Source: Nitrospiraceae bacterium
Lineage (GTDB): Bacteria; Nitrospirota; Nitrospiria; Nitrospirales; UBA8639
Length of the DNA stretch: 64,000 bases
NCBI GenBank assembly: GCA_020632595.1
Contig: JACKFF010000013.1
Location: 1 to 64,000 of the forward strand
Direction of reading: 5' to 3'
Positions 52,460 through 61,906 of this stretch are shown piece by piece. The position numbers and the translations under genes are program-made. Each line of letters opens with the position of its first letter. The first letter of the stretch is position 1. The notes beneath the pieces are model-generated. The model saw only the letters and a list, made by a program, of their open reading frames with translations, made no database searches and was not told the origin of the DNA.

Positions 52460-53788
52460 ATGTTGCGTTCGTTCGCACGGCTCCTCGTGCCGGTGGCAGG
52501 CGCAGTCCTGTCGATTGGAATATCCGTTGAAGCTTTTGCACAAGGCAAGCAACCTCTGAGCGCCACCGAATCGGACCCCGCGGCGCTTGGCTGGATGCAA
52601 GGTTTTCCGCCTGCGCCCGACAAAGTTATCGGGCAGCCAGATTCCAACTATTTCAGCTTTCCCAAAATGCGCTGGACGGTCTGCCATTTCCGGGAACTGC
52701 TACCAACGAAAGGGGTGAGCCGGGGGGTAGGTGCTCCCGTTCCCCTGGAGCGGGCGATCGACAAGGGCATTGGTGCGGTCAAGTTCGTCCCGCTTGATAG
52801 CACGGAAGAGATGAGCTGGGAAGACTCTCTTGCCGTGAACTACACCGACGGGATCGTTATCCTTCACAAAGGACGGATCGTCTATGAGCGCTATTTCGGC
52901 TGCCTGAACGAATTCGGCAAGCACGGAGCCATGTCTGTCACCAAGTCGGTGACTGGTTTGCTGGCTGAGATCCTGGTTGCAGAAGGTACCCTTGACGAGA
53001 ACGCGCTCGTGTCATCAATCATCCCGGAACTGAAGGCGAGCGCCTTCGGGAGTGCAACTGTCCGCCAGGTGATGGAGATGACGACAGGGTTGCGCTACAG
53101 CGAGGACTATTCCGACCCAAAGGCAGATGTCTGGATTTATAACGCTGCGGCAAGCCCATTGCCCAAACCGGCAGACTATGTCGGCCCTCGGAGTTACTAC
53201 GAGTTCCTACAGACAGTTCAACAGGCAGGCGCGCATGGTGAGGCGTTTGCTTATAAAACGATAAACACGGATACGTTGGGTTGGATCATCTCACGTGTCT
53301 CGGGTAAGTCGGTTACCGATTTGCTTTCGGAACGCATCTGGCGTCGGATAGGCGCCGAACAGGATGCGTATTTCACGGTTGATTCTATCGGCACGCCTTT
53401 CGCGGGTGGGGGGCTGAGTGCCGGTCTACGGGACTTGGCGCGCCTTGGCCTGCTGGTTCTTAATGAGGGCGTGATAAACAACCAGCGATTGTTTCCCGCT
53501 GAGGCGGTGCAGCGTATCCGCCAAGGTGGCGACAAGGCTGCCTTTGCCAAGGCCAGATACAAGTACCTGGCCGGCGGCAGCTATCGTGGAATGTGGTGGG
53601 TGTTCCATAACAACCATGAAGCCTTTGCCGCCCGCGGTGTGCATGGACAGACCATCTATGTGGACCCGACAGCGGAAGTGGTGATTGCACGGTTTGCCTC
53701 GCACCCAGTGGCAGGCAACTCTGCCAACGATCCGACCTCTCTGCCAGCCTATCAGGCGATAGGCGAGTATTTAATGCGCAAACGTTAA
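52460..53788 (+). CDS. Serine hydrolase, beta-lactamase class C-like
   Basis: A 442-aa exported protein with a signal peptide (1-28, ending EAFA). The family motifs are SVTKS (the S-x-x-K catalytic pair), YKTINTD (a variant of YxN) and GVHGQ (in place of KTG). Such proteins are esterases, peptidases or amidases more often than true beta-lactamases. ATG 52460 follows TTGGAGG. It lies behind an attC-like site and may have been acquired. Confidence 0.8.
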   Translation: MLRSFARLLVPVAGAVLSIGISVEAFAQGKQPLSATESDPAALGWMQGFPPAPDKVIGQPDSNYFSFPKMRWTVCHFRELLPTKGVSRGVGAPVPLERAIDKGIGAVKFVPLDSTEEMSWEDSLAVNYTDGIVILHKGRIVYERYFGCLNEFGKHGAMSVTKSVTGLLAEILVAEGTLDENALVSSIIPELKASAFGSATVRQVMEMTTGLRYSEDYSDPKADVWIYNAAASPLPKPADYVGPRSYYEFLQTVQQAGAHGEAFAYKTINTDTLGWIISRVSGKSVTDLLSERIWRRIGAEQDAYFTVDSIGTPFAGGGLSAGLRDLARLGLLVLNEGVINNQRLFPAEAVQRIRQGGDKAAFAKARYKYLAGGSYRGMWWVFHNNHEAFAARGVHGQTIYVDPTAEVVIARFASHPVAGNSANDPTSLPAYQAIGEYLMRKR

Positions 53789-54159
53789 AGGAGGGGGAAA
53801 TGGTGAAATTGCGGCCATGACTTTGCCTGAAATCGTTCTCTCCAAATGTCCACTACTGGCCGAAAACGGACACGATTTGGATTAATCAAGATACCCGCCT
53901 AACCTGTCGATGCAGCAGAACCCAGAGAGTGGAGCTTGAACTTCAATGTTAGCGAAAATGTAAGCGGATACCCCATTGTGTTACATGCGTCACTTTAAAT
54001 TTTTCTAATATCCTTGAGGTGGAAGGGGGCATCCGTATCGTTTCGATATGGTTTCTCCTGATGGACCAGAGCATGCTAAGAGCCAGAAGCTTAATGCTTT
54101 AGTTCGCGGGGAGTGGTTCGCTTGTTGGTTTTTCTGATAGGTAAAAAGTATGTGGGGAA
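53789..54159. other. Intergenic region between convergent genes
   Basis: No gene. GCCTAAC at 53897 and GTTAGCG at 53948 roughly fit the ends of a short attC, but the inner arms do not pair well, so I do not call a second site. Confidence 0.4.
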
Positions 54160-56022
54160 TTACGAAATCTGGGATTGTTGTTTTTCGAGTTGGGTGGTGA
54201 GGTCGGCCCATTTGTGGGTGAGACGATCAAGGTCGCGTCCCCATTGTTCGCGTTCGTGGTGGAGGGCATTCCAGCGGGAGTAGTCTTGGTAGGTGGCCGG
54301 GTCGGCGAGTTCCACGTCCCGAGCTTTAATCTGTTCTTCGAGCTGACCAATTTCTTTTTCCAGGGTGGCGACCTGCTTTTCCAGGCGAGCGATGCTTTTT
54401 GAGAGGTCTCGTCGCGATGGAGCCTCAGGAGTGGCGACGGCGGTCTTGGCTTTCCCATTAGTGAGGTGCTCGGTGGTGGGTTTTTCTTTGTGGGGCTTCT
54501 CTTTTTTCTTCGATTTTTTCTTGTCGGGTGTGGCATCCGGCGGTATCTGGTCTTCCAGTTCTTTGGCCCGTTTCCAGCAATAGTATTCATAGTCGCCGAT
54601 GTAATCGCGGGCTTGTCCATCGTCTATTTCCACGACGCGCGTGGCTACTCGCATGAGGAATGTGGGGTCGTGCGAGATAAACACCATGGTCCCGGGAAAT
54701 TGGAGCAGTGCGTCCGTTAACATATCCACGGATGTGGGATCCAAATGATTGGTCGGCTCATCCAACAGCAAGGTATTGGCTGGCTCGACTAACATGCGGG
54801 CTAAGGCGACTCGATTACGTTCCCCGCCGCTCAAGGCTTTGATGGGTTTTTTCTGATCATCACCGGAGAATAAAAACGCGCCGGCTAATCCTCTTAAAAA
54901 ATTGCGTTCAGTCATGGGCGCGGCTTCTTCCAGTGAATCCAATATGGAATGTTCAGATTTCAGGATTTCGGCCTGGTGCTGAGCAAAGTAGTGGAGGGTG
55001 ACCCCGTGACCCAGGGTTCTGGACCCTTTTTCAAATTCCAGGACTCCGGCCAGGATTTTGAGAAGTGTAGATTTTCCAGCCCCGTTTTCCCCGACCAAGG
55101 CCACGCGTTGTCCCCGTTCAACCGAAAAATCCAAGCCATCATAGATGATTTTATCGCCATACCGTTTCCCGATATTCCGAAGTTCAAAGACGTCTTTTCC
55201 GCTGGCCGGCGGGTCGGGAAATTTAAATTTCAAACGTTTCGTGTCCCGTTGCAATTCAATCCGTTTGACTTTTTCAAGTTGTTTGATGCGGGACTGCACC
55301 TGGCTGGCTTTGTTGGCCTGGTATCGAAACCGGTCGACAAAGTTTTGGACGCGTGCAATTTCTTTGGATTGTCGATTGGCGGCGGCCTCTTCCTGGGCGT
55401 CTCGCTCTGCTCGGAGTTTTTGAAACCGCGTATAATTGCCGCGGTATTCCTGTAAGGTATGGTTTCGGACTTCCCAAATATGCGTGACCATGTTGTCTAA
55501 AAAGCCAATATCATGGCTGATGATCAACAGCGTGAAATTCGAAGAGAGTAAAAATGATTCCAGCCAACGCTGCGTGGGTTTGTCGAGGTGGTTGGTCGGC
55601 TCGTCCAGCATGAGAACGTCGGGGGCTGACAGCAGTAAGTGGGCTAAAGCCACCCGCATGCGATAGCCACCGGAGAGGGTGTCAATCTTGCGCTCCCAAT
55701 CCGACTCCTGAAATCCCAATCCGGCAAGAATCCGCTTGGCTTCGTGATCGGGAAATTGATTCCGGTGTGTGGCATCGAGAATGGTGTTTCCCGGCAAAGA
55801 CTCCAGTTCCTGTGGCAGATAGCCAAGGCGAAGAAACGGACGTTGTCGAATCCTACCGCTTTCGATCTCCTCCTCATTGAGGATCATGCGCATCAGTGAG
55901 GTTTTTCCTGATCCATTAGGACCTACGAGCCCCACACGGGTGTTGGGTTTGAGGTGTGCCGAAGCCTCAATGAACAGGGGTTTCGTGGGGTAGCTCTTGG
56001 AGATTTGTTCAATATGCAGCAT
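54160..56022 (-). CDS. ABC-F family ATPase (Uup/YheS-like)
   Basis: A 620-aa protein with two ATPase domains and no membrane part. Domain 1 has GPNGSGKTS, LSGGYRMR and LMLDEPTNHLD; domain 2 has GENGAGKST, LSGGERNR and LLLDEPTNHLDP. The linker between them is a charged helix (QNFVDRFRYQANKASQVQSR in part). The C-terminal 110 residues form a Lys/Pro-rich stretch and a coiled coil. ABC-F proteins bind the ribosome and relieve stalled translation. ATG 56022 has no strong ribosome binding site. Confidence 0.92.
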   Translation of the reverse strand: MLHIEQISKSYPTKPLFIEASAHLKPNTRVGLVGPNGSGKTSLMRMILNEEEIESGRIRQRPFLRLGYLPQELESLPGNTILDATHRNQFPDHEAKRILAGLGFQESDWERKIDTLSGGYRMRVALAHLLLSAPDVLMLDEPTNHLDKPTQRWLESFLLSSNFTLLIISHDIGFLDNMVTHIWEVRNHTLQEYRGNYTRFQKLRAERDAQEEAAANRQSKEIARVQNFVDRFRYQANKASQVQSRIKQLEKVKRIELQRDTKRLKFKFPDPPASGKDVFELRNIGKRYGDKIIYDGLDFSVERGQRVALVGENGAGKSTLLKILAGVLEFEKGSRTLGHGVTLHYFAQHQAEILKSEHSILDSLEEAAPMTERNFLRGLAGAFLFSGDDQKKPIKALSGGERNRVALARMLVEPANTLLLDEPTNHLDPTSVDMLTDALLQFPGTMVFISHDPTFLMRVATRVVEIDDGQARDYIGDYEYYCWKRAKELEDQIPPDATPDKKKSKKKEKPHKEKPTTEHLTNGKAKTAVATPEAPSRRDLSKSIARLEKQVATLEKEIGQLEEQIKARDVELADPATYQDYSRWNALHHEREQWGRDLDRLTHKWADLTTQLEKQQSQIS

Positions 56023-56106
56023 GCGGAAACACCATCCAATATGTGAGATGAAAACTGAGTCAAAACCCCTTTGTCATGGTCAAAAAGACGGAAAGGAGGG
56101 ATGAAT

Positions 56107-56182
56107 TGGTGGAGCTGGCCGGGATTGAACCGGCGACCTCGTGAATGCCATTCACGCGCGCTCCCAACTGCGCTACAGCCCC
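56107..56182 (-). tRNA. tRNA-Ala (GGC)
   Basis: On the minus strand a 76-nt cloverleaf starts GGGGCTGTAGCGCAGTTGGG. The anticodon stem CGTGA/TCACG encloses ATGGCAT, anticodon GGC. The T arm holds GGTTCAATCC and the CCA end is encoded. Confidence 0.97.
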
Positions 56183-56366
56183 ACACCGAAAATGATGCTA
56201 TCACGCGACTACGGTTCGGTCAAGAAAATCAGAGGCCAGAAAGGCAGAACTCCCTCGTTGACAAATTAGGCGTTGAGACCTACGATTCACCTTTGAAGCT
56301 CTGGCTGATCCGCTGGCCGAGTTTTTTTTTGTCCCGTGCTCTTGTCTTGTGCGTGTGGAGGAAGCT

Positions 56367-57671
56367 ATGGCCGCATTGGTTGTTGTCGGCTCCCAATGGG
56401 GAGATGAAGGAAAAGGAAAAATTGTGGACCTTCTGGCCAGGGATGCGGATATCATTGTCCGCTATCAGGGAGGTTCCAATGCCGGCCATACGGTCATTAC
56501 CAATAAAGGCACCTTTATTTTTCATTTGATTCCATCGGGTATTCTCTATCGAGGGAAGGTGTGCGCGTTGGGGAATGGGGTTGCCATTGATCCAGCCGGG
56601 TTGATCGAGGAATTGGACCGTTTGACTACCAAGGGGATTCCCGTTGGAAAACGATTTCTTATTAGTAATCGGGCCCATGTCATCATGCCCTATCATAAAG
56701 CCATTGATAAGGCTGAAGAGCAGGCGAAAGGGGCTCGCCGAATCGGGACGACGGGCCGAGGTATTGGTCCGGCGTATGTCGATAAAATGGCGCGAGTCGG
56801 CATTCGCATGGGAGATTTGCTGAATCCGGATGTGTTGCAACAAAAGATCCGGGAAAACCTGGTGGAAATTAATGCGTTCTTAGAGCGCATTTACAATGTG
56901 GATGGTTTTACAGTTGAGAAGGTTTTTAAAGATTATCAAGCCTATGGTGAGCGACTTCGTCCGCATATTACCGATGTAGCCTTGGTCTTGGACCGGGCCT
57001 TTGAACGGGGGAAGCGTGTCTTGTTTGAAGGCGCACAAGGGACCCATTTAGATGTCGATTTTGGGACGTATCCCTATGTCACCTCTTCAAGTTCCTGCTC
57101 GGGTGGGGCGTGTACCGGCAGTGGGGTCGGTCCCACGACGATAACGGGGGTTTTAGGTGTCACGAAGGCCTATACGACTCGAGTGGGCGGAGGACCGTTT
57201 CCGACAGAATTGACTGATGAAATGGGTCAGCAACTCATGCAGCGTGGGAATGAATACGGGTCGACGACGGGGCGGGCCCGCCGGTGTGGCTGGTTAGACA
57301 TGGTGTTATTGCGATATGCCGTTCGAATCAACGGACTCACCTCATTGGCCATCACAAAGTTGGATGTGCTGGATGGCTGCAAAGAATTGAAAATTTGTAC
57401 GGGATACCGATATGAGGGAAAACTCCACAAAGAAATGCCTGGTGACTTACAGGTGCTGGCCGGTTGTGAACCGGTATATGAACGATGGAGTGGGTGGGCA
57501 ACCGACACAACGGGATTGAAAGGGTATAAGCAACTTCCGCCTGCTGCCAAACGGTATTTAGCCAGAATTGAGGAATTAACCGGATGCCGAATCGATATGA
57601 TTTCGACCGGGTCCAAACGTGAAGATACCATTGTTGTGAAGAATCCATTGATTCGGTCCCGCAAAGCCTAA
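56367..57671 (+). CDS. purA: Adenylosuccinate synthetase
   Basis: A 434-aa enzyme that joins IMP and aspartate with GTP in AMP synthesis. The P-loop region is GSQWGDEGKGKIVD near the N-terminus; further blocks are QGGSNAGHTV, GTTGRGIGPAY, FEGAQGTHLD and GSTTGRARRCGWLD. ATG 56367 follows GGAGGAAG; the frame begins earlier, at 56349, without support. It is divergent from tRNA-Ala, and a hairpin with T run follows. Confidence 0.97.
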   Translation: MAALVVVGSQWGDEGKGKIVDLLARDADIIVRYQGGSNAGHTVITNKGTFIFHLIPSGILYRGKVCALGNGVAIDPAGLIEELDRLTTKGIPVGKRFLISNRAHVIMPYHKAIDKAEEQAKGARRIGTTGRGIGPAYVDKMARVGIRMGDLLNPDVLQQKIRENLVEINAFLERIYNVDGFTVEKVFKDYQAYGERLRPHITDVALVLDRAFERGKRVLFEGAQGTHLDVDFGTYPYVTSSSSCSGGACTGSGVGPTTITGVLGVTKAYTTRVGGGPFPTELTDEMGQQLMQRGNEYGSTTGRARRCGWLDMVLLRYAVRINGLTSLAITKLDVLDGCKELKICTGYRYEGKLHKEMPGDLQVLAGCEPVYERWSGWATDTTGLKGYKQLPPAAKRYLARIEELTGCRIDMISTGSKREDTIVVKNPLIRSRKA

Positions 57672-57689
57672 GGACTTACAGGCTTTTTT
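57663..57689 (+). terminator. Terminator after purA
   Basis: AAAGCCT and AGGCTTT pair around ten bases and run into TTTTTT. The first arm overlaps the end of purA. Confidence 0.6.
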
Positions 57690-57749
57690 GTGGCTTTTCG
57701 GCGGTAAGTTTGACAACAACAGAATCCATTGTTAGCATCGCGACCCGGT

Positions 57750-57825
57750 GAGCCGCTAGCTCAGTTGGTAGAGCATCGCCCTTTTAAGGCGAGGGTCGTG
57801 CGTTCGAGCCGCACGCGGCTCACCA
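57750..57825 (+). tRNA. tRNA-Lys (TTT)
   Basis: A 76-nt cloverleaf with acceptor stem GAGCCGC/GCGGCTC. The anticodon stem TCGCC/GGCGA encloses CTTTTAA, anticodon TTT. CCA is encoded. Confidence 0.97.
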
Positions 57826-58352
57826 TAAGTATTAAGAGGTTGCCCCTCCATCTCATTCCCCTTCTGTGAGAGAGACAGGGTTTGTTGTCGCGCTTCTATT
57901 GAAAATTTTTCCTCAGAGAATTTTAGATTTACCAGGGTAACCTGCATGATGTGCTTGGGTGACCTGCTGTTAGGTTCATCTAAAAAAAATCCTTTCTCCT
58001 CTTTGATAAGCTTTTCTACATTTCTGGACCTGCATAAAGTTCTGAGAAGAATAAGTCCACTCCCTGAGTATCATACTCCTTACATTGTGTGATGAATATC
58101 ATTTTGGGTTTGATTGGGGGAAAAGGAAAAATGGGAGATTTGTCCAAGGGGAAGGCTCTGCCATTAGGGTAGGTGGGATCCCTTTTTACCTTCCACAAAT
58201 AAAGGCATAAGACATAATATTCTCAAGTTTCTGGCAATTAGAAGGGTGTGGTGAAAATATGATCATTTTCCTGGCTCCCTGCATGGTGCCTTTAAGATGG
58301 TCGTTCCCTTTGCCTTTGCATTTTTGTATGCCAGATTCCTGGGGATGAATAG
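57826..58352. other. Intergenic region after tRNA-Lys
   Basis: Over 500 bases with no supported gene; open frames on the minus strand lack ribosome binding sites and protein-like sequence. I see no clear hairpin or repeat in it. Confidence 0.5.
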
Positions 58353-59057
58353 ATGACAAAGGTCTCACATAGCATTGGGTATGCCACGCCCATTGACATT
58401 GTTTTTGGGCTGTTTATGGCCTACGTATTAGCCCCAGAATTCTATTTGGCCCACATCCTGGAAGAGGTGCAACGCGAACAGGGCGCAGTGGAAATTGTGA
58501 CATTTTGGTCTGCACTAATAGGTGGGGGCATGTTATTGGCATCAAGCTGGAAATTTTGGAAAAGCGGAAATTGGCTGGCGGCTGGTGTTATCGGAGCGGT
58601 TTCCGGTGCTACGCTTCTTTTTGCCGGAGAAGAAGTTGGTTGGGGACAGATCCATTTTGGGTGGGAAACTCCCCTCTGGTGGAGTACGCATTTTGGTGGA
58701 TCAACTGATCTCCATAGCAGCCGGTTTCCTGTTCGAACATTGGCAGCCATTTTTCTGTTCGTAATATTTTTTCTGTTACCCCTTGTCTGGAAGTTTCAAC
58801 GACCTTTTCGGTTACCGGCAAATTTAAAACCGGCCATACCGGAAGGGCCGGTTATTTTCACCATTGCGGTTGCCACCCTCTATCGGGAACTCAAAGGTAT
58901 CTACTTTTGGCTAACGCCGTTGGGGTACCGAGGTCGTATTTATGAAGATTTTTTGTGGGGTCTGAATGAACACAAAGAAATGTTGATTGCCATTGCCATG
59001 CTTCTGTATGCCCTCTACCGTCTGCCTCATCTTAAACAGATTCGTTCTTCATCCTGA
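58353..59057 (+). CDS. Unknown integral membrane protein with GEEVGWGQ motif
   Basis: A 234-aa protein with about six membrane helices. Between helices lies FAGEEVGWGQIHFGWETP, an acidic-aromatic block that looks functional (metal or substrate binding), and near the end YEDFLWGLNEHKE. The family is not known to me. The start is ATG 58353 in GGGGATGAATAGATG. Neighbours do not suggest a role. Confidence 0.6.
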   Translation: MTKVSHSIGYATPIDIVFGLFMAYVLAPEFYLAHILEEVQREQGAVEIVTFWSALIGGGMLLASSWKFWKSGNWLAAGVIGAVSGATLLFAGEEVGWGQIHFGWETPLWWSTHFGGSTDLHSSRFPVRTLAAIFLFVIFFLLPLVWKFQRPFRLPANLKPAIPEGPVIFTIAVATLYRELKGIYFWLTPLGYRGRIYEDFLWGLNEHKEMLIAIAMLLYALYRLPHLKQIRSSS

Positions 59058-59244
59058 GTCTTTCGTCCATAGACGTCGGTCCTGATCTTCTTATGTTCTC
59101 CCGGCCTGAACAATTTTCTGGCTGCCAGCGGTTCTGAGTGGAATGGTGATGGTACAATTCTTATGATTTCTTCATTGCGCGCTACCCAAGAAGGACGCCG
59201 GGGCACTTTTGGACCGCAGAACTTCAGGTTGTGCCGTCTAGTAC

Positions 59245-60813
59245 TTAGTGGTGTTGAGTTAATCGAGCCAGGTTAACGTTGGTTTGGGATAACACTAAGG
59301 CAAAGGCGGCAAAATCCGTGTCGGTCAATGGATTTCCCGTAGAACCTCGATCCACCAGGATGATTCCGATAGGCCTGTTGGGTGCGTACAAGGTTCCGGC
59401 AAACCCGGGTTGATTGCCCCAGTATTTTAGAAATGCGGTTGGCATGCCTCCGGATTCCCCTTCTTTGACCAATGAAGAATATTGAATAGGGTGAAACCTA
59501 TGGATCAGTCGATCCCAGAAGTTTCCATGGGAAAGAGGGCAATGAAACACGGGTTGGATGGTTTCCACATGCGGGCCATAACCGATTTTGGCCTGGAGCA
59601 TATCTTTTCCTGGTACGACCAATGCGAGCCAGACCCGTTCAAACCCATATGAAGCGTGGAGAGCTCGGGCGACAAAGGTAAGCAGCGAGGAGGGTTCGGA
59701 TATTTTCATAGACTGAATGGTGAAATCCAGCAATGGCCTATCGGAGGCCGGAGAGGGCTGGAGGGAAGGGGATGCTTGCTGAGCCGATGTTGCTGATTCT
59801 CTGGAAAGAACCCCTTCGGGGTCTAGAGCCTGATGGATGGTTTGAGTGAGCCGATGTAGGTGTGGATTGTGAAGAAATAGTCCATCGGCCTCGGATGCGG
59901 GCAGAAAGTGCTGTCGGTCAATGTTGATGGCCGAGGCGATTTCTGAGGCCTGGCTAAAGGCTTTGGACACGGTGTGTTCCAATTGGATCATGGAGAGGCC
60001 GAATGGGGGAAGAAACTGTTCGATCAGGCCTTGGAGAACCTCTCCCTGTCCGGCAGCCAATGGGTTCAGGAGGCAATAACTCAATTCATTCGCGGCTCGA
60101 ACAATGCCTTCCATGATCTGTTGATCTGCTTCGGGGCGGGATTTGGGCCAGACGGGCTTTTTCTCTAATAGTTGAACCAGGCTGTCCGGCAGATTCCAAT
60201 GCTTGGCCATGGCGGCAGCGATGATATGCAGGGGTCTTCCCAAATGAGTTAGTTCGGCTTTTGGGATCCTGGCTGGATCCTCCCGGCGTATGACTGCTAG
60301 TTGTTCGGCGACGTCGGGTCGACAGAGAGCGAGGATGAGGTCTCCCAGTGAATAGAGCATGGCATTGGTAAATAACGATCCCGTCTCCCCGTAATTAATG
60401 GCTTTCCCCAGTTCCTGTGCCTGAGTTCCCGCGACCAGAGCGCGAGCCAGTAGGTGTTTCAGATTGGTGGTATCGGCTCCAAAGGTATCCGCTTGTTCAA
60501 TTAATTGGGCAGAGACCACCATGGCCCGAATGACGTCAAATCCGATAAGGGCCACCGCATAGGTTGGGGTTTTGACTGGTGTGCGGGTATGATAGGCAGG
60601 GCTGTTTGCGATTTTAATGACATTGGCCATCATGGCTTGATCACGCATGATAATTTCTCCAATGTCGCTGGCATTTGAGCGTTTATCCTGAGTAAGATTT
60701 AGGACTTGGATGCAACTTTGCCTGAGGATAGGCAATGTTTCCGGGGATTCGGCGAGCAGACTTTCCAGAAACGAAGCAGGGGTCGTGTGGCCGGTGGAAG
60801 TGGCGGATTTCAT
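59245..60813 (-). CDS. HDOD-domain protein with C-terminal GAF-like region
   Basis: A 522-aa cytoplasmic signalling protein. Residues about 15-215 form an HDOD domain (LPILRQSCIQVLNLTQD, IIMRDQAMMANVIKIANS, LFTNAMLYSLGDLIL). The last 160 residues (from SMKISEPSSLLTFVARALHASYGFERVWLAL in part) look like a GAF domain, ending in IGIILVDRGSTGNPLTDTDF. HDOD proteins are usually non-catalytic relatives of HD hydrolases that control stress or motility responses. A Ser/Pro-rich linker joins the two. It is divergent from the SWIM gene. Confidence 0.8.
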   Translation of the reverse strand: MKSATSTGHTTPASFLESLLAESPETLPILRQSCIQVLNLTQDKRSNASDIGEIIMRDQAMMANVIKIANSPAYHTRTPVKTPTYAVALIGFDVIRAMVVSAQLIEQADTFGADTTNLKHLLARALVAGTQAQELGKAINYGETGSLFTNAMLYSLGDLILALCRPDVAEQLAVIRREDPARIPKAELTHLGRPLHIIAAAMAKHWNLPDSLVQLLEKKPVWPKSRPEADQQIMEGIVRAANELSYCLLNPLAAGQGEVLQGLIEQFLPPFGLSMIQLEHTVSKAFSQASEIASAINIDRQHFLPASEADGLFLHNPHLHRLTQTIHQALDPEGVLSRESATSAQQASPSLQPSPASDRPLLDFTIQSMKISEPSSLLTFVARALHASYGFERVWLALVVPGKDMLQAKIGYGPHVETIQPVFHCPLSHGNFWDRLIHRFHPIQYSSLVKEGESGGMPTAFLKYWGNQPGFAGTLYAPNRPIGIILVDRGSTGNPLTDTDFAAFALVLSQTNVNLARLTQHH

Positions 60814-60997
60814 GATGGCACGTCCGGCAGGGTAGTGACAGGTGGTAATTTCAGGACGTGGTAGTTTTAGATCATGGCAATGGAACTTGGTAATTGGCTC
60901 TAAGATTAACTCTCGGTAATATTTTCCGAAACATTAAACCGTTCTCACCCTTTGATGTGGGAGGCTGGGCTCATTTTTTTGATTGGGTGTTACCTGT

Positions 60998-61759
60998 ATG
61001 AGAAATAGAATTTCCTGCTCGGCTCAGGAGCTGAGCCAATTAGATGCTGATATGATTCAATCCGTGGTTGGGGGAACGGTCTTCGAGGAAGGCCATCAAT
61101 ATTTTTCTGCCCAACGAGTCAAGATCCTTGATGCGGACCAGACGCAAATCACGGCAGAGGTCCATGGCGTCTATGGCGTGTATACGCAAATCATTAAGTT
61201 GCGAGCAGGAACTTTGTCGACCAGGTGTTCCTGTCCATCCACTGAGCAACCTTTTTGTCGTCACTGTGTTGCGGTATTACTGCACCAATTTCATAATGGT
61301 TCCTCACTTAAGCCGAGTGCCAAGGAAAACCATAAGGACCCGGCTCCTGCTTCCGATCTGCGGGGACGGGCCGAAGCACCCCATGCGGAGGAATCCGGGG
61401 GTGCGGGTGATTTGAATTTTTGGGAAGCCATCCTGTTTATCGACTGGGTACAGAAAGCTGTTGGACTTTTAGGTAAGGAGGCCACCCTACCTCCGGTTCC
61501 TGGTTCGCTCGGGGGAGTGGCTCGAGAATGGGTAGGTGTGGTTGAACGCCTTAATGCACAATGCCTGGAGGGAGAGGAAGATCGACTTGATGCGTTGAGG
61601 AGTCTGCAATCAGCCGAAGGCATGGTTGATAACCTCACGAAGCAGTTGCATGTTTTAAAGGAGGAAGCCGCGGCGGCTCAAAAGAATTGCCGGGTATTAG
61701 AGGGAAAAGTCAAGCAATTGCAAGATGCATTGGCAGAACTATCTAAGGCGTCCAACTAG
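60998..61759 (+). CDS. SWIM zinc-finger protein with coiled coil
   Basis: A 253-aa protein. The SWIM motif is CSCPSTEQPFCRHCVAVLL (C-x-C-x7-C-x2-H type; about residues 79-97), a zinc finger that binds nucleic acid or protein. A Pro/Glu-rich linker and a C-terminal coiled coil (LTKQLHVLKEEAAAAQKNC in part) follow. SWIM proteins often partner with SNF2 helicases, but none is adjacent. ATG 60998 is preferred; TTG 60983 is in frame. Confidence 0.75.
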   Translation: MRNRISCSAQELSQLDADMIQSVVGGTVFEEGHQYFSAQRVKILDADQTQITAEVHGVYGVYTQIIKLRAGTLSTRCSCPSTEQPFCRHCVAVLLHQFHNGSSLKPSAKENHKDPAPASDLRGRAEAPHAEESGGAGDLNFWEAILFIDWVQKAVGLLGKEATLPPVPGSLGGVAREWVGVVERLNAQCLEGEEDRLDALRSLQSAEGMVDNLTKQLHVLKEEAAAAQKNCRVLEGKVKQLQDALAELSKASN

Positions 61760-61906
61760 GCCAGGTGATTTGCGGCAGGCGTCGTGGGCAATCGGACTTA
61801 CAAGTTAAGGCAATGGTCAGTAAAAACCTGAGGACAGTCTTCCGACCCTCTTCACATAGGAAGAGAGCCGACGGATTTTTTAAAAAAGCCAAACCCATGA
61901 TATTGT

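Noticed and set aside
53897..53954. Possible second attC site after the serine hydrolase
   Set aside because: Outer boxes GCCTAAC and GTTAGCG are present, but the second does not fit GTTRRRY and the inner arms do not pair.
57756..57947. Minus-strand frame of 63 codons
   Set aside because: Its C-terminal part is the antisense of tRNA-Lys, a common false gene call.
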